A DNA stretch of 64,000 bases, taken from assembly GCA_963693285.1 (NCBI GenBank), contig OY848929.1, positions 5,458,501-5,522,500 on the forward strand. Direction: 5' to 3'. The DNA is from Xestospongia muta (lineage: Eukaryota; Porifera; Demospongiae; Haplosclerida; Petrosiidae). This document shows, one piece after another, positions 1 to 11,966 of this stretch; the stretch's first letter is position 1, and each line of letters starts with the position of its first letter. Below the pieces are notes generated by a model. That model was not told the DNA's origin. It worked only from the letters and a program-made list of their open reading frames with translations, and did not search any database. A program made the translations under genes and the position numbers.

Positions 1-1368
1 CTCCATATAAGCACATCCATAATTTACGCCATTGTTTTAATATTAGTGATGCCAGTCCTGTTGGTAGTATTGACAGCAATAATAATCGGTTGGCTTTATG
101 GTTGTATATATGTATAGCATTATGTGTAGTGCAAGCAGTCATTACTATAATGTTAACTGCTGTTACAGTCACCTTCTATCGCAGACGAGCAAAGAAACAG
201 AGAACAGGATCTAACAATGCAACTAACGGTAATATAAATAGAGTATGTTCCCGCTAATGTTGATGTATTATGTGCCAATTAAACTAATGCACATGTTTAG
301 CATGTGAGAAAACATATGTGTTATAATGTGTTTAGTCTAGTTTACTTTTAGCTTCAAGACACACACACACAAACATTGCACAATAACATCTTGTGATGAC
401 ATATCTACATTGTGTTTATATTAGATAGTGATGCTGCTACACTGGGATATGATAACAGGTAAACCATCAAATGTCATTTTGTGATTACATTACATCTTAA
501 TTATAGTTGTATACCTGTTCCTGCCAACAGTCAACTAACTAATAGTAGACAGCCACAGTTTATAGGTACCTACTCACATGTACAACCTTATGAACATAAA
601 AGGACAGACTCACCATCAACCATGTCAAAACAACAAACAGACCCTCTGATGTCTCATAGCGACAATACACAGACAATAGTACAAGCTACACCTCCACCTT
701 CTACTCATCCTACCTATGGTACAAGTCATGTTACCACATGTTTGTCTCTTCATGGCAGCCATATTTATCAAACACTTGACAAGTACATAGAAGAACTTGA
801 AGGATTATCATTTTTGGATGAAGAAGAAGAACAAGAAGGAACAAGCACAAACAAAGATTCTTATGATCGTTTATTTGACGACCCAAACTACTCTCCTTTA
901 TGTGCCACCTATATCTCTCATACTTCAGCCTCTGTACCAACCTCCATCTCATCAGGTCCTCTTTTAACTAATAATGAAGTTATGGAAGTAATTGAATATG
1001 ACAAATTAGCATCAAAATCAGTTGATACAGACTATTCCTATGCTTATGCTCATATGACAATGAAAAGAAGAAAAGCTCTTGAGAAAATGACATCATCAGA
1101 TATACCAGTTAATAATAAAATAAGTGAAGATATATTACGTATTGCAGAATTAGGAACTTATGAAATGGACCCAGAGTTTATTACAACACTACAAATGTTT
1201 CGTGCAAACCAAGAAGATGTCCCAGTAGAAGACACACCCCCTCTACCTCCTAAATCAGTAATGAACACAGACAGGAACTCAGGAGTGAAGCCATTTAAGA
1301 ATTGTTACCAATCACTAGACCAAAATACACTCACACCTGACCATAGCTACACTTCATTGACCAAATAA
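1..1368 (+). CDS. Ig-type receptor 1 (3' part): transmembrane segment and tyrosine-rich tail
   Basis: Partial gene; its 5' exons lie left of the window. I read exons 3-228 (codons begin at 3), 425-458 and 531-1368, joined in frame by GT..AG introns. The first exon encodes a juxtamembrane piece, one hydrophobic segment of about 28 residues (around 90-180) and a basic stop-transfer cluster (RRRAKKQR). The remainder is a cytoplasmic tail of about 290 residues rich in Ser, Thr, Pro and Tyr. It includes YDRL, YSPL, YDKL, YQSL and YTSL; IEYDKL fits an ITIM-like core. The exon order TM / 34-nt mini-exon / long tail exon, with the same phases, matches the next two genes, so this is a tandem paralogue. 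The Ig domain is inferred from those paralogues and is not visible here. Ligand unknown. Confidence 0.75.
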
Positions 1369-1667
1369 ATTATATAACACTTATTAATAAACTTACCCAC
1401 AAGATCATCATCATTGAATTATATTATAAACTATTACTATTATAATATACTTGTCATGACCCAACATCACAAAGAACTATTTACAAATTATCTTATTTAA
1501 TTATGTAAAGTCAGACAGTACTTGGCAGAGAATACCACAACTTACTCTTAGTTTACCATATATGATGTTCAGTGGTTTCTAATGCCATATACGTGCTTAC
1601 TGTATAGTGCATATAACATTTGAAACAACTTTAACTCAAGTAGTTTAAAGTTATTGTAAGTAACACA

Positions 1668-3639
1668 ATGACTGTAGTTCAGAGGATTATTTTATTGTTA
1701 GTGCTGTTCTGGTTTGCAGAAAAAGTGAAAGGTAGGGATTATATTGATTACAATCTATTCAACATAAAATAAGTTCAACAGTCATGTCTTTATCATTGTT
1801 ATATCAGGTAATAAATGTCTTCTTGAGTTTTTTGATGAACCTCCAACACACCTTAACTGTACTCCTTATGATGGCAGTGAAGATGAAAATGAAGGTGAAA
1901 ATGATGGTGAAAATGATGGTGAAGGTGATGGTGAAAGTGATGGTGAAAGTGATGGTGAAGATGACAGTGATGAAGTCTGGAAACTGAGGTTAGCATGTGA
2001 GGTGAGGATACCAGTAGGTAGTGGTCCTGTACAGTATGAAGTACACTGGTTTCAAAGGAACAATGAGAGCAAAATAATAGATCATGGGAAACCAGAATGG
2101 TTTCAGAAAACAAGCAAAGCTGAAAGAGTTCTATTTGGTACAAATTGGTTTAATCAAAAATTCACTGCTGCAATGTTAGGAGACTATTGGTGTCAAGCTA
2201 TATTAACTGATAGACAACCACTTGTTTATCTCTCTAAAAGTAATATATTAACAGTGAGAGAACCAGACTACTATAATAGTAGTCTACCAACATGTTCTGA
2301 TATTCAGTATATCCGTAAAAGTAGATGTATTTCAAATGTAACAACATCAAACACTTCATATGAAGTGTATTATCTCACTCCTTCAATTGTAACACGTGTC
2401 ACAACTTTGTCATCATCAACTCCTCTATACATATCAGTACCACTTCAATCTACAACAATTATGACATCTTCTATATCTATGGCAACCAGTAGTGAAAAAA
2501 TAGTAATACCATCATCTACAACAATTATGACATCTATATCTATGGCAACCAGTAGTGAAGAAATAGTAATACCATCACCTACAGCACTTACTCCTTCTTC
2601 TCGTCCTCTTAACCAACAAGATATATTATTGCCAATAGCAGTTGGAATAGGTTTTGGTTTGCTAATACTGGGTATTGTTATAGTAGTAATGTTAGCAGCC
2701 ATTTTGTATAAGTGTAAAGAAAGAAAAGGTATGTACATATTTTAGTGTGTAAATTAACTTCCTTCTTTTATCAGATAATACTCTCAATCCTGGAACAGCC
2801 ACAAGGTAAATAAAATATATATTCTTTGATATTAAGACATTACATTTTGTTAATATAATAGGTCATCTACAAGACAACTCTTATCAAATTCATCTACAAC
2901 TCAAGAAACAAACTCTACTTCTTTCACTGCTTCTTATGAACTTTCAACTTCTCCTGATATTCAAAGTCCACTCTCCAATCAGCCATTGGTAGACACCATC
3001 TCTCCATTTCAAGAACAGTCTAATGAGTACTCATCAACTTTCAGCCAACAAGGAAATCATGCAACATTTAGAAATCATCATTACTCCATTATTAGACCCG
3101 ACTTCACTCTACAAAGTAATACTACACCTCCTTTAACCCAAACACAGCCTACATACCAACCACCTCCCATTAAAATGTCAGTCACATCTGACAGGTATGA
3201 CTACAGTCAAGTTACAAATCCTCATCATAAATCAGCCACTACACCTGAAGACTATAGCACATTACAACATTCTCTATCTCAAACACAACCAGTGAACCAC
3301 TACAACAAACTCAACCATGCAGTAGATCAAGAGGTGGTTAGCACTAATGATATGTACAGTTCAATAGAACTACATCAAAATCCACAGTACAAGACATTGA
3401 TGAGATCTACTGAAGTTGAAGAAGATTATAACAACCCAACAAAAATAACTGACAATACTTCAAAGATGGGAGGAGGAGAATATTCTGAATTTAGGTCTCC
3501 TGATTATCTCCTGTTGTCGTCAGCAACAACTGAACCAAAAGCCAGTCCCTCTCACCCAGTTAATCATAACATACCAATTCGTCCATCTCCACATTATGAA
3601 CGAGACCCCAATTATATACCAATCAAAACAGTATATTAA
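1668..3639 (+). CDS. Ig-type receptor 2, single-pass, with ITAM-like tyrosine pair in tail
   Basis: Four exons keep frame: 1668-1731, 1808-2728, 2775-2805, 2862-3639 (597 residues). Exon 1 encodes a signal peptide (hydrophobic core IILLLVLFWF). Exon 2 encodes one Ig-like domain: first cysteine in RLACEV, core tryptophan in EVHWF, second cysteine in LGDYWCQ. It continues with a Ser/Thr-rich stalk that repeats an ATSSEKIVIPSSTTIMTS-like unit and a transmembrane segment near 2620-2710 followed by KCKERK. The tail has YSTL, YNKL, YSSI, YKTL, YLLL and YIPI; YSSI and YKTL lie seven residues apart, which is ITAM spacing. NPQY and DPNY could also act as docking sites. An acidic repeat interrupts the Ig domain. 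Paralogous to the genes on either side. Function in recognition or adhesion is inference; no named family recognised. Confidence 0.85.
1885..1968 (+). repeat. In-frame 12-bp acidic repeat inside the Ig domain of receptor 2
   Basis: Seven head-to-tail 12-bp units of the form GAA-RRT-GAT-GGT encode E-(N/G/S/D)-D-G repeats. They sit between the N-terminal Cys-containing strand and the strand carrying the first Ig cysteine. In receptor 3 the same place is only a short FDTRVPTP loop, so the repeat looks like a local loop expansion. Confidence 0.9.
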
Positions 3640-3948
3640 AAAACTTGAGTCATTATGGACTATGATAACAAAAAAAATGTTCAATTTAATTTTTAAAATA
3701 TTTCTAAATACTGCTAAGTTTGTTTACTAGTTATATTGTAGAACATTCTGTAACACCAAATGATCAAACGTCTCTCTTGGCAACTACTCTTGCAAACACA
3801 AGTCCATTTATGTCACATAACTTGTTGTGTCTGTAGTAAATTATTGGCTTCTGTCAGTGCATATATTAATCTAAGTTATAATAATAATTTGTTAAACTGA
3901 CAGTAACAAGAAAGAGAGCAAGAAGATATTCCAAATACTAGCAGCATT
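3640..3948. other. Spacer between receptor genes 2 and 3
   Basis: AT-rich, 309 bp. It should hold the 3' end of receptor 2 and the promoter of receptor 3. I see no ORF, repeat or clear TATA element. Confidence 0.5.
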
Positions 3949-6529
3949 ATGAAGACTAAAGAGTTTGTAGTAATAACTGCATCTTTATTACTAGTGACTG
4001 CAGAAAGAATACAAGGTAAGATAACTAACTAAATCTAGTACTTAGTTTGTGAGAGTGCATTAGTTATTGCAGTCTTTGTTTTGTAGCTCAATGCAACACT
4101 TTCCAGTTTATAGTGCAGCCACCAACAAATTTGTCATGTAATCCATTTGATACTAGAGTACCTACTCCAGTATGGCGTCTCAGAACAATCTGTACAGCTC
4201 AAAGACTAAATGGATCGCAGACTTTTGATATACACTGGTTTCATAGAAAAAGAAATGGAGAAGTTGAAGATCTTATGAGACCAGAGATGTGGACAAGTAG
4301 TGACACTCTTGAAGAGGTCTATTTTGGTTTTAATCGGATTAATGATCAGTATAATACAAACATGTTAGGAGAATATTGGTGTCAAATAATAGTGACCAGT
4401 GAACAACCCAATATCTATTTAGGTATCAGTAACGTCTTTACAATAGATCCACCAGAATCATACACAGCTTCTCGATGTTCTCAAAATGTACAAGTGTCTG
4501 AGACACTTTGTGCTGATTTTGCACCAACAACATCCACTCCTCTTCTTTTATTACCAATTACTTCCACTCCAACAATCAGCAGTACATCATCTCCTATTGT
4601 AGAGTCAACTACAACTATAACATCAACACTAACAATAAGCTCAAATGTAGAGCCTCAAATTTCCTCTTTGCCTCCAAGTACATCATCTTCTATTGAAATG
4701 TCCTCACAAAATATTATTTCTACGAGAACTACCTCGTCATCAATCAAAATGTTTTCTACATCAATGAATGTTGAGACAATGCTACCTTCTACTATCTTGC
4801 CCACTTCTTCAAGTATCACAAAAGTTCCATCAAATACAATGATAACATCTTTAAGCCAAATGACATCAATTTTAGCAACCACAACATTACCAATATCTGC
4901 ATACCAGCAATCATCCAATACTCAACAGTCATCTCTTGTTTCTATGACAACCATTCTACCTATGACAACAATGTTACAAGACAGACCAACACCTCTCCAC
5001 TCATCAACACCAATAAAACCTTCTTCTATTACTCACGTTCTGGTACCTTCAAGAACACCACAGGGGAGTGAAACACGTAATGATGAATCAGAGTTACTGT
5101 TAACAGCATCCATAGTGGCTATTGTTATGCTCTTGTTGATAATAATTCTTCTCATTGTTATTGTTATATTAGTTTATGTCAAACCACGAAGAAAAAGAAT
5201 AGGTGAGTCCAGTGTTAATGGTGCTAAGTATTCTTTTAACACACCCACTTAATGTAATGTAAACAGGATTATGTGTGTGTTGTGGTAAAGGGTGTAGTCT
5301 AATGTTGTACTACAAATTGTGTAATGACTTCCATCCACTCATGATTACTTCATCCTCTTAGAAAGACAATACTACTACGACAATTAATACATTAGACCAC
5401 CCACATTAACAGCCACAACATTACAACAGGACATGAACACACACATCATCAAATAAGGAATAATATTTAAACATATTTACATAATACATTATAATATATT
5501 TTATTTACATGTATTATGGCTTCTTTTCATTATAGTTGTTCGCAGCGAAGATGGTCAGTTTTTTCAAATGTCATCAATCAGGTGAGTACATGTATATACA
5601 AATATACTGATATATAGAGTCTTTCTTCATGTAATCATGTGTTTACTAAAATAGTAACAAGTAATAGTGTTACTATTTTTAGGCTTTAGTAAGGTGGGGG
5701 ATAGACCCATTAATAATATAATTTTGATTAGTGGCCATGTATTACACGTGAACATACAATATCTAAACATGTATGTGTGTAAATGTTAAATGACCCTTGT
5801 TGGTCTTCCACTCTCAGATCTGATCGTCGGCTCTTAGATATAAGTGGAAGCTCCACCGACAGTACAACACAACCTAATATGGCTTCTATGGATAAACCCA
5901 ACCAACCCACTAATCATCGTTATTCAACAATTAGTGCACATTTTAATGATTATGAGCCACACCCTCCAGTAGTTGCCACCACCTCTCGTGGTTCTCATAT
6001 CTACGATGATATGGATATCGATTGTTATGTCACGCCTACTACCAGTAATCAACAAGTAGTGAAACCTCTGCCACCATCAACTACACCCCCTCCATTAGGG
6101 GAAGGACAGCACCATTATCCCAGCATGTATGATGAATATGAAGTACCTCCTCCCTCAGGACCTGCATTCGCTAGTAGACAAGACACTACTTTGTTTCCTC
6201 CTCAATATAATAAGTTGGATCATAGCGATGGAATTATGGGATCAGTTGAAATTAAACAAGAAATGTTAGGTAGTAAAGAAAGAGGAATGTTCCAGAACAA
6301 AGAGCTGGGAGAGTACGCAAAGTTAAATGCTGATAAATTACAAGATCCAGGACAAAAAGAAAATCACTCGACAACAAAAATATCTCAAAAATCTGCTGCT
6401 AAGGTACCTATGATGCCGCCAAATGTAAAGAAAGGAAAAAGAGAAGGGACTGAGGAAGATAGAGATACTTGGAATTATGAACGTAACCCAACCTACATGT
6501 TACCACCTCCTGGACTAAATTTTATCTAA
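3949..6529 (+). CDS. Ig-type receptor 3, single-pass, tyrosine/proline-rich tail
   Basis: Exons 3949-4015, 4087-5202, 5536-5581 and 5818-6529 join in frame (646 residues). Exon 1 is a signal peptide (VVITASLLLVTA). Exon 2 carries an Ig-like domain aligned with receptor 2: cysteine in RTICTA, DIHWF tryptophan, LGEYWCQ second cysteine. It then encodes a long Ser/Thr stalk of about 190 residues, probably O-glycosylated, and a transmembrane helix (around 5095-5180) followed by KPRRKR. The 46-nt mini-exon precedes a tail with YSTI, YDDM, YNKL, YAKL, YEVPPP and NPTYMLPPP; the last two suggest SH2/SH3 or PTB docking. It lacks the ITAM-spaced pair of receptor 2, so the copies may signal differently. 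The stop lies 165 bp from the convergent SLC15 stop. Confidence 0.85.
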
Positions 6530-6694
6530 CACAGTACACTTTTTATCATCAAATTTAATGTGCTAAAAATATACATAGCAGTGCATGATATAGTAAATAT
6601 TTTTATATAGCTTAACATTAGTATATTATATTGTTGTATTATACACGCTATATTATAATCTAATTATATTGTTAAAACATGTGTCCGATTATAT

Positions 6695-9600
6695 TTAAAA
6701 TTCACTCTCGTAATCAGAAGGTTGTGGTAGATCAGGTTTACGAAGAGCAGGAGAGGGAGATCGCTGTCCTGGCTCATATTCATCCATTTGGCTATTGTAA
6801 TTTTGTTGGTCTCGTAGGTTATTATCTTCAGGGACTAACTGGCTTGTCTCACCATTTGGTCTGTTATCTCCACCAGATGGTTGAGCAGACACTAACAATG
6901 TAGCTGGATCAACATACTTATAAAAATAGGCCATAACAGCAAACACAATAAAACACGCCTCAATAGCAGCAGCAAAGAAAAAAAATTCGTATGCCTACAA
7001 TAAAAATATTCCAAGTCATTTGTTTTTACTCCTGGTCGTGAATCATACCTGGTTACTGAAGGCACTAGACTCTGCAATAATAACAACTACTAAATTACCA
7101 AATGCAACTGTCAATAGCCAAGCAGCTGAACATAGTGACTTCATACTTACTGGGGCCTACAGATAGTATCATAATATCAAAGGATGAAAATATTCTGGAC
7201 AAGAAATTAACGTACTTGAGAATATGCAAACTCAAGTCCAGTAATAGAAAATAGAACTTCACCAAATGTGATGACAAAATACATTGGGATTTGTAAGAAA
7301 ATGGAGACAGAATTAGGAGAATTAGCAACTGCTACATCAACATCAACTCCTTGAGCCTAATAGGACTGATTTGTGACACATGTTATGAGATAATATCTAA
7401 CATTATTTGATCCATTTAAAGTGATCACAATAGTATAGATTCCACCAGGTTCAAGTCCTTGAGGCAATGGACCACTCTAATAAAATATTAAAGTAATAAT
7501 ACACTATAGTATAACAGGGACATTACCAAAGAATGACTGTCTGACTCAATAATATATTCATAACTGATCAAAGAAATAATACATAATGTATAATATATAG
7601 ATAGATATTACCTTCCTATGGAGATATCTTGTGAAATAGAGAAGTCATTACTTGTTAAATTCTTTGCAAAAAGCTCTTTCTCATTAGGACACTTCCCTGA
7701 AAGACACAACGAAAAGTTGACATTTGATGAGAACAGACTATCAATGTTTCCAAGAAACACTCTATAAGAACTAATATAACAAGATTATCATAAAGTATAT
7801 GACATACGTTACTGATGATTTGTCACCATCTGGAAACCACTCAATGGTATCATTCTATAATACAATATATATAATACATTAAAACATTAACAATATCTTA
7901 ACTTACAATTCTAAGTAGTATATCTTGATCATCATCATCTCTAGCTATGAACACTTGAACAATATGATCCTCTCTTATATTAAATTGAAAAGTAGATGCC
8001 TGACCATCTTGTGGTGTCACTGTTAAATTTTTGAGACCAAGACTATCTTCTATAATAGGCGATAAAGTCTACAAGTATAATGAAAAAAAAAACATAATTA
8101 GAAAGAAAAAATAACAAGAAACTTCAAACAAATAACATTCTAAGACAAATATAGCAATATCACATTATACCTCAGCTCTTGAAAGGTTGTGTGTTTGGCT
8201 GCCATATTCCAATGATGCTGGTACATTGAGAGCATTGCTAATAACAACTCGTCCTTGACCATCTTTTAAACGACCTGACTGTGATTGAATGTAAAGTTCA
8301 AGAAAACCAGCAAGAACAAAGGCCACGCCTGCTATAGCCATTCCAGTAGCCATACGTTGCAAAGGTTTCTTTAAAAGATGAAAGCGTCCAAGCACTGGAT
8401 AGATAACTGACTCAAATATTGGAATTAAAACGATAATAAAAATCGGATTAAGTGCCTGGATTTGATCTGGTAGGATAACAAATTTTCCAAATCTTCCATC
8501 CATTCTCAGTGCCTGTAGAGTCCAACGAGATCCTTGTTGATCAAACAAAGCCCAGAAGATTGGTAGAGGAAGGAACATAACCAAAACTCGTAATAGAAGC
8601 CAAACTTCATATACAAATAACTCAGAAAATCGTGGAGATGCATAATCCATAAAATTACGAGTACCAGGCACACTTCCAAGTTTAATACGACGATAAATAG
8701 CATAAAATATTGAAAAAGGAACTCTAAAGAACAGCAAAGCAGCCTCACGTCGAGGTTTAGAAATCACATACCACTTTGTACCAAATATAAAGATGCCTAA
8801 AAATAAGATAATAATTATACAAGTAGTAATTAATTTATGAGACATGTTACTACCTGTAGCTATTAACATAAGAATAGCTGGTACACCAAAAGCCAAAGGA
8901 AAGCATTCATCAAGTCCAAAACAAGACACATAACCTGTTAATGCAATTAGAATTAAAGGAAGTTAGTGAACCCCAAAACAAGTTAATATAATATTAAAAT
9001 ACCTAACATACCTCTTAATATCGGTGTCAATATAGTTGATAATACGCTACCAGCATTTATAGAAAAGTAGAAGACTGAGAAAAAAATGGGCAGCAAGTGA
9101 ACTTTAGCTTCAGTAAATTGATCACCGCCAAATGCTGATACACATGGTTTAATGCCACCAGTACCGAAGGCTATGATGATCAATGCTAACGCTGATAAAC
9201 CACTATAGTAAAATAATTTTGTCATAATGATGTCACAGGTAAATCATGTGATCACTCACATGTTGGCACCACGAGAGTCGTTGAAGGGAATGGCCGAGAT
9301 AGCCATAAGAATATTACCAATACAATAAAATATGGACAAGCTAACAATAGTGCTATAAAAATATAATAATTAATGAGTACTATATCATAATTAAGGAGCA
9401 TACCCATATTTTCCTAGGCAGCTATCTGATATTATAGCTCCGACAAGTGGCAACATGTAACAGAGAACAATGAAGGCGTGGTAAATGGCAGTAGCTGTGT
9501 CGTCTTCAAAATTTAAAAATGTCTTCAGAAAGAGAGTTAAAACAGCTATAGAAGTGGACAATAGTTACTGTGGCAACAGTAATTGTCATGGTAACATACC

Positions 9601-10479
9601 TCTCATGCCATAATAACTGAAACGCTCACAAAATTCATTCCAAATAATAAAAAAAACAGGAGGAGGAAGGTTAAACACTTTACACTAAATGGACAAATGT
9701 AAAAGAAATGGATAAATGGATGTATAAAAGAGAAATGGATAAGAGATGAATGAAATGGACAGATGGTGGACAACACTCACCCAGACACGGCCCCAGGCTT
9801 TTCCAGCTAATTTTGAAGCAGTTGGATAATTTTTCTTCTTATCTGTACATGAAAACAGTACATGCATTACATCATAATGACGGATTATCCCAGATTTGTC
9901 TACTCCACTTTTGCCCACTAATTTTCGCATATTACGGTTTTGCCTACTTATTAAGTATTCATTAAATTAATAATAATTAATAATTTCAAAATGGTGGAAA
10001 TGTACAATATAGAAAAGGTAAGTATTGTATAAGTATAATTGTAGTAGTGAATTCTATGATAAAATGAATGTTACCAATTGTAAAAAATGTTCTTTATATA
10101 CACATAAGGTTATCTAATTTAGTTATAACAGTCTTATATCATGTACATTTTTGTGAGTAAGTATTAACGCACTAGAGGATGTGTCAAGACATGAAGGGGT
10201 AGGTCTTATTAAGTGTAACCAAAACCACACTATGCATCAATTAGTAGGCAAACATGGAGTAGGCAAACACAGGCATTACCCATAATGACATAATCTAATA
10301 TTACCTGTAAAACTTTCATATTTTTTTGTACTTTCCTCATCTTCATCTGTATACCCTGGAGACATATGGAGTCACATGATCATGAATAGTAAATAACATT
10401 ATCAAAACTTGCCATTTTCGTGTTTCAACAATGCCATTTTATCTTGATCTGATGCTTGTTCCTTCTCTGGATCCGCCAT
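6695..10479 (-). CDS. PepT-type proton-coupled oligopeptide transporter (SLC15/POT family)
   Basis: Minus-strand gene with many short introns; ATG complement at 10477-10479, stop at 6695-6697. Family hallmarks are readable: NEFCERFSYYGMR (the ExxERFxYYG proton/substrate motif, about 9600-9650), GTGGIKPCVSAFGGDQF (about 9111-9170), and further membrane helices to a hydrophilic C-terminus (PSDYESEF). Exons about 7400-8200 encode a long non-membrane segment between late helices. This matches the large extracellular domain of SLC15A1/A2 and argues against the shorter SLC15A3/A4 type. It should import di- and tripeptides with protons across the plasma membrane. Last exons read: 7049-7156 and 6695-6994. 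Intronic ATGGA-rich repeats occur near 9700-9770. Paralogue assignment within SLC15 is inference. Confidence 0.9.
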
Positions 10480-10820
10480 GACTATTTACCAGGGCCGGAT
10501 CACTTAGGAGGAAAACTAAGAAAGTTTTGTTTATAATCTAGCCCCACCCACTTAACTTCTTACGTCTACATTAATTATTGTTTCCGGTACAAAATGCAAT
10601 AACTGGTTATTAATAAAATAAATCATTAAATTTTCAACATTACATAAAAATTCTTAAATAGGTTGTCATATGTGTTATAATACTAAACACGCACACACAC
10701 ACCATAGCAGTAAATAGGTGAACAAGCAGTACTGTACCAAAGTCATTTGATTGAAATAAAATTGAATTATTTAAAAATTATTAACCTCCATTATTAAGTC
10801 TAAAAGTTTTAAGATGCATA
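10480..10820. other. Spacer upstream of SLC15 and downstream of the MPP-like gene
   Basis: 341 bp, AT-rich, with a short CA run near 10690. It should contain the SLC15 promoter and the 3' UTR of the MPP-like gene. No ORF or clear element seen. Confidence 0.5.
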
Positions 10821-11877
10821 TTATATGACCCAATTACTCGGAATCCAGCGTTTTCCAGAGGAGAACAAACGTATCGTGGCAAGGAGCTCTTCATAGGCAA
10901 TATCTATATTCTCATTAACTATTGATGCATCAAAATAATGAGAATACATGTTCTCAATACGACAAGATTCTTGATAACACATGTCAAAATCTTTCTCCTG
11001 TAATATGGTGTGAAATGTGAGGGTGACAATAGTGACAATAGGAATTTAAAATGTGTATGATGGCAGAGTATGGATGTAGTGATGTAATAAGTGACGTTAA
11101 TTGGAAATGTATGGAGGTGTTAAGCAGTAAATGTGTAATGTGTGACTCACATCTAGTCCAGATGAACTGCCTTGATTATCAACTCTAGCTGAGCGATGCA
11201 ATCTACGAACACAGTCCACACTAGAGGCTTTAATAAACACAACCAGTGGACAAAACTGAGGTGTACGAAGATGTTTTAATGCCTATAGATGCATACCAGA
11301 TAAACAATGGATACATGGATGTATGTAATGGATAAATGGATAGAAATGTATGGAAGGATACCTGAGGATGGACGTCCAGGACGCAAGTTTTTCCATCATC
11401 AACCACTCTTTGAATAGACTCTCCTTTGATACCATACAAATGGTCTCTGTGCTTACCAAACTCGATAAACCTGTTTTAAAAACAAGACAACTTAATTGAA
11501 CATTGTTTTGAGACCACACCCACTTGTGAAGCATGATATCTTGTCTCATAATTTCTTCAGATACAAAATAAAAATTATTTCGGTCATCATCTCCACGTAC
11601 ATCTCGAGTAGTATCTGTAAGTGCTATAAACCACACCCACTTTAATATAATAACATACGTGCTATAACATCTGAATATTTGTCAGAATATTCTGCTAGAA
11701 GGCGTGTCTTTAGACTTCGCCTACCAATATTAGGAGCTCCTATGTAATAATGAAGTATAAACTATAAAGACAGTATATTATATTATTACCAATAAGAACA
11801 ATAACTTTGTATTGGAAATCTTCAACCATTATCACTGGCTCATATAAAACAAGATCATAACATTCAAACTCTGTGTG

Positions 11878-11966
<89 letters not shown>

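Noticed and set aside
1784..1987. Met/Lys/Val repeat ORF over receptor 2
   Set aside because: Out-of-frame reading of the acidic 12-bp repeat; the spliced frame gives the Ig domain.
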